Below are positions 1 through 7,588 of a stretch of 64,000 nt of DNA, one piece after another. This DNA comes from Streptomyces sp. WMMC500 (lineage in GTDB: Bacteria; Actinomycetota; Actinomycetes; Streptomycetales; Streptomycetaceae): contig NZ_CP114905.1 in NCBI RefSeq assembly GCF_027497195.1, positions 7,389,001 through 7,453,000 on the forward strand, read 5' to 3'. Below the pieces are notes generated by a model that worked only from the letters and a program-made list of their open reading frames with translations, had not been told where the DNA came from and ran no database searches. Every line of letters begins with the position of its first letter. The first letter of the stretch is position 1. The translations under genes were made by a program, and so were the position numbers.

Positions 1-72
1 AGCCTGAGCCGTACCAGGCCGACACCCGTGCGCAGCGCGCTCGTTCCCGCGCGGGCCGCCCAACTCCCCGCC

Positions 73-93
73 GCGGCACGGAAGTCGTGCCGC
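73..93. terminator. hairpin, candidate terminator of the gene upstream of the window
   Basis: Perfect 8-bp stem (GCGGCACG / CGTGCCGC) around a 5-nt loop, with no T-run, as is common in streptomycetes. It lies just before the promoter of the GntR gene and so could end a transcript arriving from the left. Confidence 0.4.
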
Positions 94-101
94 CGCAACC
101 C

Positions 102-130
102 TTGACGAGCCCTCCGTGCCGCCCTACTTT
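102..130 (+). promoter_or_regulatory. sigma-70/HrdB-type promoter of the GntR gene
   Basis: TTGACG (102-107), a 17-nt spacer and TACTTT (125-130) form a good vegetative promoter. The predicted start near 137 gives a leader of about 55 nt to the GntR start at 193. Confidence 0.6.
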
Positions 131-143
131 CAGCGCGTCGTAC

Positions 144-167
144 TTCGTACGTCATATATGAGACGCG
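144..167. promoter_or_regulatory. candidate GntR operator
   Basis: The perfect 10-bp palindrome TCATATATGA (152-161) is A+T rich in a very G+C-rich background. It lies just downstream of the promoter, between the predicted transcript start and the start codon, a normal place for an autoregulatory operator. Assigning it to the adjacent GntR protein is inference. Confidence 0.4.
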
Positions 168-192
168 ATACCTGAGACATGTAAGGGCGGCC

Positions 193-825
193 ATGACCTT
201 CGCTCCCGGCCCGATCCCCTCCCGCACGCAGTACGTGCAGGAGGCGATCAAACACGCCGTCCTCACCGGCAAGCTCACCCCGGGACAGCCGCTCGTCGAA
301 GCCGACCTCGCCGCGCAGTTCGGGGTCTCCAAGACGCCGGTGCGCGAGGCGCTCAAGACGCTGGCCGGCTCCGGGCTCGTGGTGATGAGCCAGTACAAGG
401 GCGTCACCGTCCGCACCGTGGACGCCGCCATGGCCCGCGAGGTCTACGACGTGCGGCTGCTGCTCGAACCCGAGGCGCTGCGCCGCACCGTCGCGCTGGA
501 CGCGTCGCTCCAGGCCGCGGAAGAGGCCCTGGACCGCGCCGAGTCCGCGCCCGACGCCGCGGACCGCAGCCTCGCCAACCGGGACTTCCACCGCGCCCTG
601 TACCTGCCCTGCGGCAACCCGCTGCTCTCCCGCATGCTCGACGACCTGCGGGACCAGGCCGCGCTGGTCTCCACCGTCGCGTGGTCCGCCAACCCGTCCT
701 GGGAGCGCGAGGCCGGCGAGCACCGGGAGATCCTCCGGCTCGCCGCCGCCGGCGACGGGCAGGCCGCGGGTGCCGCGCTGCACGACCACATCGCCTCGTT
801 CCTCGCCCGGGCGTTCCCGTCGTGA
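193..825 (+). CDS. GntR-family regulator, FadR/FCD subfamily
   Basis: 210-aa DNA-binding regulator. An N-terminal winged helix (about residues 15-75, with FGVSKTPVREALKTLAG typical of GntR) is followed by an all-helical FCD ligand domain (about 85-205). Conserved histidines in DFHRAL, GEHREI and LHDHI match the metal and ligand pocket of the family. FCD regulators usually sense sugar acids or other carboxylates. It precedes a DapA-family enzyme by 74 bp and an IlvD/Edd dehydratase, so repression of sugar-acid catabolism is the natural role. The ATG at 193 is the first in-frame start after the promoter. The family is certain, the effector unknown. Confidence 0.93.
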   Translation: MTFAPGPIPSRTQYVQEAIKHAVLTGKLTPGQPLVEADLAAQFGVSKTPVREALKTLAGSGLVVMSQYKGVTVRTVDAAMAREVYDVRLLLEPEALRRTVALDASLQAAEEALDRAESAPDAADRSLANRDFHRALYLPCGNPLLSRMLDDLRDQAALVSTVAWSANPSWEREAGEHREILRLAAAGDGQAAGAALHDHIASFLARAFPS

Positions 826-899
826 GCGCCGCCGACGGGCCCCGCACCCGCGGCGGCGCCTCCGCCGCCCTCGCCGCCCCCGACAGGAAGGCAGGCCCC

Positions 900-1796
900 A
901 TGGACCACCTCAGGCCCGCGCTCGCCGGTGCCGTCGCCATCCCCGTCACGCCCTTCGACGCGGCCGGGGCCGTGGACGAGGACACGTACCGCGCGCTGCT
1001 GCGCCGCCTCCTCGACGGCGGCGTACGGGCCGTCACCCCCAACGGGAACACCGGCGAGTACTACTCCCTCGCCCCCGGCGAGCGCCGCCGCGTCACCGAG
1101 CTGACCCTCGCCGAGGTCCGCGGCGAGGCCGCCGTCATCGTCGGCGTCGGCCACGACCTGCCCACCGCCGTCGAGGCCGCCCGGCACGCCCGGGACGCCG
1201 GGGCCGAGATGGTGATGGTGCACCAGCCCGTGCACCCGTACGTCTCGCAGAGCGGCTGGGTCGACTACCACCGGGCCGTCGCCGACGCTGTGCCCGGCCT
1301 CGGCGTCGTGCCGTACATCCGCAGCGACCGGCTCGCCGGCGACCGGCTGGCCCGACTGGGGGAGCTGTGCCCCAACGTCGTCGGGGTCAAGTACTCCGTC
1401 CCCGACGCCGCCCGCTTCGCCGCGTTCGCGCGCGACGCCGGCGCCGAGCGGTTCACCTGGGTCGCCGGGCTCGCCGAGCTGTACGCGCCCGCCTACTGGG
1501 CCTGCGGCGCCACCGGCTTCACCTCGGGGCTGGTCAACGTCGCGCCCAAGGTCTCGCTCGCGATGCTGGAGGCGCTGCGCGCCGCCGACTACCCCGCGGC
1601 CATGCGGGTCTGGGAGCAGATCCGGCCGTTCGAGGAACTGCGGGCCGCCGACGCCTCCGCCGACAACGTCTCCGTCGTCAAGGAGGCCCTCGCCGCCCTC
1701 GGCCTGGCCCGCCGCGACGTGCGCCCGCCGGGCCGCCTGCTGCCCGGTCCGGTGCGGGAGCGGGTGGCGGAGATCGTGCGGGGGTGGGGGATATGA
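900..1796 (+). CDS. DapA-family (DHDPS/NAL superfamily) enzyme, probable 2-keto-3-deoxy sugar-acid dehydratase or aldolase
   Basis: 298-aa TIM barrel of the dihydrodipicolinate synthase/N-acetylneuraminate lyase superfamily. The Schiff-base lysine lies in NVVGVKYS and the catalytic tyrosine in VVPYIRS, and GNTGEYYSL matches the substrate-carboxylate loop. In sugar-acid clusters such proteins dehydrate 2-keto-3-deoxy-pentonate to alpha-ketoglutaric semialdehyde or split it. The ATG at 900 follows AGGAAGG. The stop overlaps the next start (ATGA at 1793-1796), so it is translationally coupled to the IlvD/Edd dehydratase. A true lysine-pathway DapA is less likely in this setting. The exact substrate cannot be read from the sequence. 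Confidence 0.85.
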   Translation: MDHLRPALAGAVAIPVTPFDAAGAVDEDTYRALLRRLLDGGVRAVTPNGNTGEYYSLAPGERRRVTELTLAEVRGEAAVIVGVGHDLPTAVEAARHARDAGAEMVMVHQPVHPYVSQSGWVDYHRAVADAVPGLGVVPYIRSDRLAGDRLARLGELCPNVVGVKYSVPDAARFAAFARDAGAERFTWVAGLAELYAPAYWACGATGFTSGLVNVAPKVSLAMLEALRAADYPAAMRVWEQIRPFEELRAADASADNVSVVKEALAALGLARRDVRPPGRLLPGPVRERVAEIVRGWGI

Positions 1797-3532
1797 CCGG
1801 CGAAGCGCCCGGACGGACCGGCGGGCTGCGCAGCCACCGCTGGTACGGGGACGGGGTCGCCGCCGGGCTGCGCTCCTTCAGCCACCGCGCCCGCACCCGC
1901 CAGCTCGGCTACCTGCCCGAGGAACACCTCGGCAAGCCGGTCGTCGCCGTCCTCAACACCTGGTCCGACATCAACCCCTGCCACGCGCACCTCCGCGAGC
2001 GCGCCCAGGCCGTCAAGCGCGGCGTGTGGCAGGCCGGCGGCTTCCCGCTGGAGTTCCCCGTCGCCACGCTCTCGGAGACCTTCCAGAAGCCCACGCCCAT
2101 GCTCTACCGCAACCTCCTCGCCATGGAGACCGAGGAGCTGCTGCGCTCGTACCCCGTCGACGGCGCGGTGCTCATGGGCGGCTGCGACAAGACCACCCCC
2201 GCGCTGCTCATGGGCGCCGCCAGCGCCGGCCTGCCCGCGGTCTTCGTCCCGTCCGGGCCGATGCTGCCCGGCCGCTGGCGGCGCGAAGTGCTCGGCTCCG
2301 GCACGGACATGTGGAAGTACTGGGACGACCACCGCGCCGGTCTGATCGGCGACTGCGAGCTGGCCGAGCTGGAGTGCGGGCTGGCCCGCTCGCCCGGCCA
2401 CTGCATGACCATGGGCACCGCCTCCACCATGACCGCCGCCGCCGAAGCGCTCGGCATGACCCTGCCCGGGGCCTCCTCCATCCCCGCCGTCGACTCCGGG
2501 CACGAGCGGATGGCCGCCGCGGCCGGCGCACGGATCGTCGGGATGGTAGGGGAGGACCTGACCCCCGACCGGATCCTCACGCGCGAGGCGTACGAGGACG
2601 CCGCCGCCACCGTCCTCGCCCTCGGCGGCTCCACCAACGCCGTCATCCACCTCGTCGCCATGGCCGGCCGCTCCCGCGTCGCCCTGACTCCCGCCGACTT
2701 CGACCGGATCGCGCGCACCGTGCCGGTCCTCGCCGACGTACGTCCCGGCGGCCGTTTCCTGATGGAGGACTTCCACTTCGCGGGCGGCCTGCCCGCGCTG
2801 CTCTCCCGCCTGGCCGACGTGCTGCACCTCGACCGCCCCACCGTCACCGGCACCCTGCGCGACCGGCTCGCCGGTGCCCGGGTGCACGACCCGGAGGTGA
2901 TCCGCCCCCGCGACCGCCCCGTCGCCGTCGAGGGCGGCGTGGCCGTCCTGCGCGGCAACCTCTGCCCGGACGGCGCCGTCATCAAGCACGTCGCCGCCGA
3001 GCCCCGGCTGCTCGCGCACACCGGGCCGGCCGCCGTCTTCGACGACTACCGCGAGCTGCAGCGCACCATCGACGACCCCGCGCTCGCGCTCACCGCGGAC
3101 CACGTGCTGGTGCTGCGCAACGCGGGCCCGCTGGGCGGCCCCGGCATGCCGGAGTACGGGATGCTGCCGATCCCCGCGTACCTGCTCAAGCAGGGCGTAC
3201 GCGACATGGTGCGGATCTCCGACGCCCGGATGAGCGGCACGAGTTACGGCGCCTGCGTGCTGCACGTCGCCCCCGAGTCGTACGTCGGCGGGCCGCTCGC
3301 GCTCGTCGAGAACGGCGACCTCGTCACCCTCGACGTGGCCGCGCGCACCCTGCGGCTGGAGGTCGACGACGCCGAGCTCGCCCGCCGCCGCGCCGCCTGG
3401 ACGCCGCCGCCACCGCGCTACGAACGCGGCTACGGCGCCCTGTACGCCGACCAGATCACGCAGGCCGACACCGGCTGCGACTTCGCCTTCCTGGCCCGTA
3501 CGGGCCGGGTGCCCGAGCCCTACGCGGGCTGA
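1793..3532 (+). CDS. IlvD/Edd-family dehydratase, probable sugar-acid (arabinonate/xylonate-type) dehydratase
   Basis: 579 aa, the usual length. Three cysteines for the Fe-S cluster lie in DINPCHAHL, MGGCDKTTP and GHCMTMGTA. The C-terminal RMSGTSYGACV carries the serine used as base in pentonate dehydratases. In this family it would convert an aldonate into the 2-keto-3-deoxy acid used by the DapA-family enzyme encoded just upstream, with which it overlaps by 4 bp. Sugar-acid dehydratase is favoured over IlvD (valine/isoleucine synthesis) because of the regulator and partner genes. Arabinonate, xylonate, fuconate and galactonate remain possible substrates. Confidence 0.88.
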   Translation: MTGEAPGRTGGLRSHRWYGDGVAAGLRSFSHRARTRQLGYLPEEHLGKPVVAVLNTWSDINPCHAHLRERAQAVKRGVWQAGGFPLEFPVATLSETFQKPTPMLYRNLLAMETEELLRSYPVDGAVLMGGCDKTTPALLMGAASAGLPAVFVPSGPMLPGRWRREVLGSGTDMWKYWDDHRAGLIGDCELAELECGLARSPGHCMTMGTASTMTAAAEALGMTLPGASSIPAVDSGHERMAAAAGARIVGMVGEDLTPDRILTREAYEDAAATVLALGGSTNAVIHLVAMAGRSRVALTPADFDRIARTVPVLADVRPGGRFLMEDFHFAGGLPALLSRLADVLHLDRPTVTGTLRDRLAGARVHDPEVIRPRDRPVAVEGGVAVLRGNLCPDGAVIKHVAAEPRLLAHTGPAAVFDDYRELQRTIDDPALALTADHVLVLRNAGPLGGPGMPEYGMLPIPAYLLKQGVRDMVRISDARMSGTSYGACVLHVAPESYVGGPLALVENGDLVTLDVAARTLRLEVDDAELARRRAAWTPPPPRYERGYGALYADQITQADTGCDFAFLARTGRVPEPYAG

Positions 3533-3575
3533 CCGCCCGGGCGCGCACCACCCCTGCCCCACTCCTGTCCGATAT

Positions 3576-3602
3576 TTCGAACGACGTTCGCGAAGCGCTT
3601 CG
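3576..3602. promoter_or_regulatory. double palindromic operator candidate upstream of the sugar-uptake operon
   Basis: Two adjoining palindromes: CGAAC-GAC-GTTCG (3578-3590) and the perfect 12-mer CGAAGCGCTTCG (3591-3602). A CG-centred GAAGCGCTTC core is typical of LacI-family operators, and CGAA/TTCG half-sites are known for streptomycete LacI-type sugar regulators such as BxlR. No LacI gene lies in the window, so the regulator is either distant or the GntR protein. Confidence 0.5.
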
Positions 3603-3626
3603 ACGGCACTGATTCGACGGCACTGA
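3599..3626 (+). repeat. 14-bp perfect tandem duplication
   Basis: TTCGACGGCACTGA occurs twice head to tail (3599-3612 and 3613-3626). It starts inside the second operator palindrome and ends just before the ribosome-binding site AGGAGC of the permease gene. It may be a recent slippage duplication or a tandem binding site. Confidence 0.75.
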
Positions 3627-3637
3627 TAGGAGCAGAC

Positions 3638-4588
3638 ATGGCCCAAGCCGTGGCACGGCCGCCGGGACCGGCCCCGCGGCGCGCGGAGAGCCGCCGCGGG
3701 GGACGCCGGCGCGGGGGGTCCCGGCGCCTTCCGTATCTGCTGATCGCCCCCGCCGGGCTGCTGATGCTGGGCTTCATCGCGTACCCGATGCTCAGCGTCT
3801 TCTACTACAGCCTGCGGCACTACAACGTCACCAAGCCGTGGCGCGACGGCTTCGCGGGCCTGGAGAACTTCACCACGCTGCTGACCGACGACCCGCTGTT
3901 CTGGGACTCCCTGGCCTTCAGCGCCAAGTGGGTCGTCGTCGAGGTCGGGCTCCAGCTCGCGTTCGGTCTCGCCCTCGCGCTGATCGTCAACCAGACGTTC
4001 GTGGGCCGCGCCTTCGCCCGGGCGCTGGTGTTCTCGCCCTGGGCCGTCTCCGGCGTCCTCACCACGACGATCTGGATGCTGCTCTACAACCCCGCCACCG
4101 GCGTGAGCAAATACCTCGCCGACGCCGGCATCGGCTCGTACGGCACCTCGGTCCTCTCCGACACCGGCACCGTCTTCTGGGCCGCCGTGCTCGCCGAACT
4201 CTGGCGCGGCGTGCCCTTCTTCGCCATCCTCATCCTCGCCGACCTCCAGTCCGTCCCCAAGGACCTGTACGAGGCCGCGGCGGTCGACGGCGCCGGGCGG
4301 CTGCGGCAGTTCGTGCACATCACGCTGCCGCACCTGCGGGACGCCATCATCCTGTCCACACTGCTGCGCGCGGTGTGGGAGTTCAACAACGTCGACCTGC
4401 TCTACACCCTCACCGGCGGCGGCCCCGCGGGCGAGACGACGACGCTCCCGCTGTACGTCGCCAACACCGGCATCCACGGCCACGACTTCGGCTACGCCTC
4501 GGCCCTGACGACGGTCGCGTTCGTGATCCTCCTCTTCTTCTCGATCTTCTACCTGCGCCTGAGCAAGTTCGGAGGCGACAACCGATGA
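3638..4588 (+). CDS. carbohydrate ABC transporter permease, MalF/UgpA type
   Basis: 316-aa membrane protein, first of the two permease subunits of a CUT1 sugar importer. A basic cytoplasmic N-terminus precedes about six membrane helices. The EAA loop contacting the ATPase is seen as YEAAAVDGAGRLRQFVHITL. The ATG at 3638 follows AGGAGC. The stop overlaps the start of the second permease (ATGA). No ATP-binding subunit is encoded in the operon, as usual in streptomycetes where the shared ATPase MsiK energises many sugar importers. The substrate is probably a pectin- or arabinan-derived oligosaccharide, by context only. Confidence 0.92.
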   Translation: MAQAVARPPGPAPRRAESRRGGRRRGGSRRLPYLLIAPAGLLMLGFIAYPMLSVFYYSLRHYNVTKPWRDGFAGLENFTTLLTDDPLFWDSLAFSAKWVVVEVGLQLAFGLALALIVNQTFVGRAFARALVFSPWAVSGVLTTTIWMLLYNPATGVSKYLADAGIGSYGTSVLSDTGTVFWAAVLAELWRGVPFFAILILADLQSVPKDLYEAAAVDGAGRLRQFVHITLPHLRDAIILSTLLRAVWEFNNVDLLYTLTGGGPAGETTTLPLYVANTGIHGHDFGYASALTTVAFVILLFFSIFYLRLSKFGGDNR

Positions 4589-5493
4589 GCACCGCTCCGA
4601 CCGCGCTCGCCGCGCCTCCGCGCGCCCCGGGCGCCGCGCCCGCCCCGCCGGCGGGCCGCGGGCGCCGTCGCCGGCGGCGGGCGTACGACGAGGTGCCGCG
4701 CTGGCAGATCTGGGTCCCGCTCGGGCTCTACCTGCTGTTCACGCTCATCCCGTTCTACTGGATGCTGCTCTTCGCGGTGCGCCCCGCCGGCTCCACCTCG
4801 CTGGTGCCGTGGCCGATGACCTTCGAGCACTTCGACAAGGTGTGGACCGAGCGCAGCTTCGGCACCTTCTTCCAGAACAGCATGCTCGTCGGCGTCGCCA
4901 CGCTGGTGATGACGACGGGCGTCGCGCTCGCCGGCGGCTACGCGCTGGCCCGCTTCGACTTCCGGATCAAGAAGGTCTTCCTGCTCGGGCTGCTGTGCTC
5001 GCAGTTCATCCCCGGCGCGCTGATGCTCGTCCCGCTCTTCGAGATCTTCCGCAACCTGCAGATGATCAATTCGCTGGGCAGCGTCATCGTCGCCGAGACG
5101 GTCTTCCAGCTCCCGCTGTCCCTGATCCTCATCAGCACGTTCATCAAGAACGTGCCGTACGCGCTGGAGGAGGCCGCCTGGGTCGACGGCTGCGGGCGCT
5201 TCCGGGCGTTCTGCGCGGTGGTGCTGCCGCTGCTGCGGCCCGGGCTGATCGCCGTCGGCTCGTTCGCGTTCGTGCACAGTTGGAACCACTTCCTCTTCGC
5301 GCTGATGTTCCTCAGCGAGCAGGACAAGCAGACGATCCCCGTGGGCCTCAACACACTCATCGGCGCGGACAGCGTCGACCTGGGCGCGCTGGCGGCGGGC
5401 GGGGTGATCGCGGCGGTGCCGGTGGTCATCGTCTTCGCGTTCATCCAGCGGTGGCTGATCACCGGCTTCAGCGCGGGGGCGGTGAAGGGATGA
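4585..5493 (+). CDS. carbohydrate ABC transporter permease, MalG/UgpE type
   Basis: 302-aa second permease of the importer. A Pro/Ala/Arg-rich cytoplasmic N-terminus of about 35 residues is followed by six predicted helices. The EAA loop is LEEAAWVDGCGRFRAFCAV. It overlaps both neighbours by 4 bp (ATGA at 4585 and 5490), so the operon is translated as a coupled chain. It pairs with the upstream MalF-like subunit and the binding protein encoded at the operon's end. Confidence 0.92.
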   Translation: MSTAPTALAAPPRAPGAAPAPPAGRGRRRRRRAYDEVPRWQIWVPLGLYLLFTLIPFYWMLLFAVRPAGSTSLVPWPMTFEHFDKVWTERSFGTFFQNSMLVGVATLVMTTGVALAGGYALARFDFRIKKVFLLGLLCSQFIPGALMLVPLFEIFRNLQMINSLGSVIVAETVFQLPLSLILISTFIKNVPYALEEAAWVDGCGRFRAFCAVVLPLLRPGLIAVGSFAFVHSWNHFLFALMFLSEQDKQTIPVGLNTLIGADSVDLGALAAGGVIAAVPVVIVFAFIQRWLITGFSAGAVKG

Positions 5494-6725
5494 CGCACCG
5501 CAACGGATCCCGCGCCACCGCCGCCGGTCCGGCCCACGCGCCGGCCCCCCTGGCCGCGCCCGTGCCCGTCGTGCTGGCCGGGGCGCGCGGGCACGGGCGC
5601 CGGCACCTGGAGAACATCCGCCGGCTGGCGCGGGCGGGCCGGGTGGAGCTGGCCGGGATCTGCGAGACCCGGCCGCTGACCGCGGGGGAGTTCGCCGGCG
5701 CACCCGTCCCGCAGGACGCCGACTTCGCCGCGCTGCTGGAGCGCACCGGTGCCCGGCTGGCCGTCGTCTCCACGCCGATCCCCACCCACGCCGACTTCGC
5801 CGTGGTGGCCGCCGCGTACGGCGTGCACCTGCTGCTGGAGAAGCCGCCCGCGCCGTCGTACGCGCTGTACGAGCGGATCGAGGCCGCGTGCCGCTCCGCC
5901 GGCATCGCCTGCCAGATCGGCTTCCAGTCCCTCGGCTCGCACGCCGTGCCCGCCATCCGCGCGCTGGTCGCCGGGGGCGCCGTCGGCGCCGTGCGCGGCA
6001 TCGGCGCCGCGGGCGCGTGGGTGCGCGACGAGGCGTACTTCCGCCGCGCGCCCTGGACCGGGCGGCGCCGCCTCGGCGGCGTCGACGTGGTCGACGGGGT
6101 GCTCACGAACCCGCTCGCGCACGCCGTCGCCACCGCGCTGGCCCTGGACGGCACGGTGCGGTCCGGCGAGGTCGACGGCATCGAGCTGGAGCTGTACCGC
6201 GCCCACGACATCGAGGCCGACGACACCTCCGGCGTGCGGCTGACCACCGCCCGCGGCACCGAGATCGTCGCCGCCGTCACGCTGTGCGCCGAACGCGCCG
6301 CCGAGCCGTACGTGATGGTGCACGGCTCCACCGGCCGGATCACCTTCTGGTACAAGGAGGACCGCGTCCTGCTGCAACGCGCCGGACACGGTCCGGAGGA
6401 GATCACGTACCGCAGGACCGACCTCCTCGACAACCTGCTCGACCACCTCCGCGACGGCAGGCCGCTCGTCGCGCCGGTCGCCGACGGCGGCGCGTTCATG
6501 CGGGTGGTCGAGGCCGTACGCACCGCTCCCGACCCCGTGCCGCTGCCCGCCGCCGCCTGGCGCGCCGCACCGGCTCCCGGGCCCGCGGGCGCCGCCCCGC
6601 CGGCCGCGCGCCGCGTCGTGCCCGGCATCGACGCGCTCGTCGCCGCCGGCGCCGAGCGGCTGGCCCTCTACTCCGAACTCGGCGCCCCCTGGGCCGCCGG
6701 CAGCAGCGAGGTGAGCCACGTATGA
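5490..6725 (+). CDS. Gfo/Idh/MocA-family oxidoreductase
   Basis: 411-aa NAD(P)-dependent oxidoreductase. The Rossmann loop reads AGARGHGRRH, and the family's EKP motif is at LLEKPPAP. The C-terminal half is the GFO_IDH_MocA_C beta-sheet domain. A Pro/Ala-rich stretch (about 345-375) interrupts the C-terminus. Family members oxidise or reduce sugars, inositols and sugar lactones. Here it could supply the first oxidation feeding the dehydratase encoded upstream, or act with the DUF6807 protein encoded next, to which it is coupled (ATGA overlap). Gene-neighbour logic supports sugar oxidation, but the substrate is unknown. Confidence 0.85.
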   Translation: MTHRNGSRATAAGPAHAPAPLAAPVPVVLAGARGHGRRHLENIRRLARAGRVELAGICETRPLTAGEFAGAPVPQDADFAALLERTGARLAVVSTPIPTHADFAVVAAAYGVHLLLEKPPAPSYALYERIEAACRSAGIACQIGFQSLGSHAVPAIRALVAGGAVGAVRGIGAAGAWVRDEAYFRRAPWTGRRRLGGVDVVDGVLTNPLAHAVATALALDGTVRSGEVDGIELELYRAHDIEADDTSGVRLTTARGTEIVAAVTLCAERAAEPYVMVHGSTGRITFWYKEDRVLLQRAGHGPEEITYRRTDLLDNLLDHLRDGRPLVAPVADGGAFMRVVEAVRTAPDPVPLPAAAWRAAPAPGPAGAAPPAARRVVPGIDALVAAGAERLALYSELGAPWAAGSSEVSHV

Positions 6726-7588
6726 CGATCCCCTCCCGCAACCGCACCGGCGCCGACGCCGCCACCCTGCTGTGCTGCGCGGGCCGCCGCGTCGGCCGCT
6801 ACGTCCACCGCCCGCACCTCGCCCGCCGGCTGTCCCCGCGCCCGTACCTCCACCCGCTCACCACCCTGGCCGGGGTGCCGGTCACCGAGCTGATGCCCGC
6901 CGACCACCCGCACCACCTCGGCGTCAGCATCGCCGTCCCCGACGTCGCGGGCGCCAACTTCTGGGGCGGGCGCACCTTCGTCCGCGGCCGGGGCCCCGTC
7001 GAGCTGGCCGACCACGGCGAGCAGCGGCACGCCGGCTGGCTGCTGCGCGACCCGGACGGCTTCGTCGAGGAGCTGAGCTGGTACGCCCGCGGCGCCGAGG
7101 TGCTGCGCGAGCGCCGGGCCGTCGCCGTCGCCCCCGCGGGCGACGGGGCGTGGGCGCTGGGCGTGTCGTTCGCGCTGACCAACGTCTCGGGCGCGCCCGT
7201 CTCGTTCGGCAGCCCCGCCACCAACGGCCGCCCCGGCGCGGGCTACGGCGGCTACTTCTGGCGGGCGCCGCGGACGGACCGCCCGCCGCGGGTCTTCACG
7301 GCGGCGGCCGAAGGCGAGGAGGCGGTGCACGGGCGGCCCGCGCGCTGGCTGGCGCTGGCGTCGGACGCCTGGACGCTGGTCTTCGCCGGCGCCACGGAGG
7401 AGACGCGCCGCGACCCCTGGTTCGTCCGCACCCGGGAGTACCCCGGCGTCGGCTCGGCGCTGGCCTGGTCCGAGCGGGTGCCGCTGGCGCCGGGGGCGAG
7501 CCTGACCCGGCGGGTCGTCACGGCGGTGGCCGACGGACGGCTGGACCGCACCGCCGCGGCGGCACTGGCGCGCCGGGCGGTGGCGTGA
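6722..7588 (+). CDS. PmoA/DUF6807 family protein
   Basis: 288 aa. It resembles proteins named PmoA in databases (DUF6807). They are unrelated to methane monooxygenase in evident function and often sit beside Gfo/Idh/MocA genes in sugar operons. Recognisable features are an N-terminal HPLTTLAGVPVTELMPADHP segment with HHLGVS after it, a NFWGGRTF motif, and a galactose-mutarotase-like all-beta character. No signal peptide is evident, so it is probably cytosolic. It overlaps the oxidoreductase gene by 4 bp and the GH43 gene by 1 bp (TGATG). The biochemical role of the family is not established. Confidence 0.75.
   Translation: MTIPSRNRTGADAATLLCCAGRRVGRYVHRPHLARRLSPRPYLHPLTTLAGVPVTELMPADHPHHLGVSIAVPDVAGANFWGGRTFVRGRGPVELADHGEQRHAGWLLRDPDGFVEELSWYARGAEVLRERRAVAVAPAGDGAWALGVSFALTNVSGAPVSFGSPATNGRPGAGYGGYFWRAPRTDRPPRVFTAAAEGEEAVHGRPARWLALASDAWTLVFAGATEETRRDPWFVRTREYPGVGSALAWSERVPLAPGASLTRRVVTAVADGRLDRTAAAALARRAVA

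Noticed and set aside
1589..4483. Very long open frame on the minus strand opposite the dehydratase and permease genes
   Set aside because: It lies antisense to two clear enzymes and a permease with correct motifs. Its product is low-complexity Gly/Val/Glu/Ala, the usual shadow of high-G+C coding DNA.
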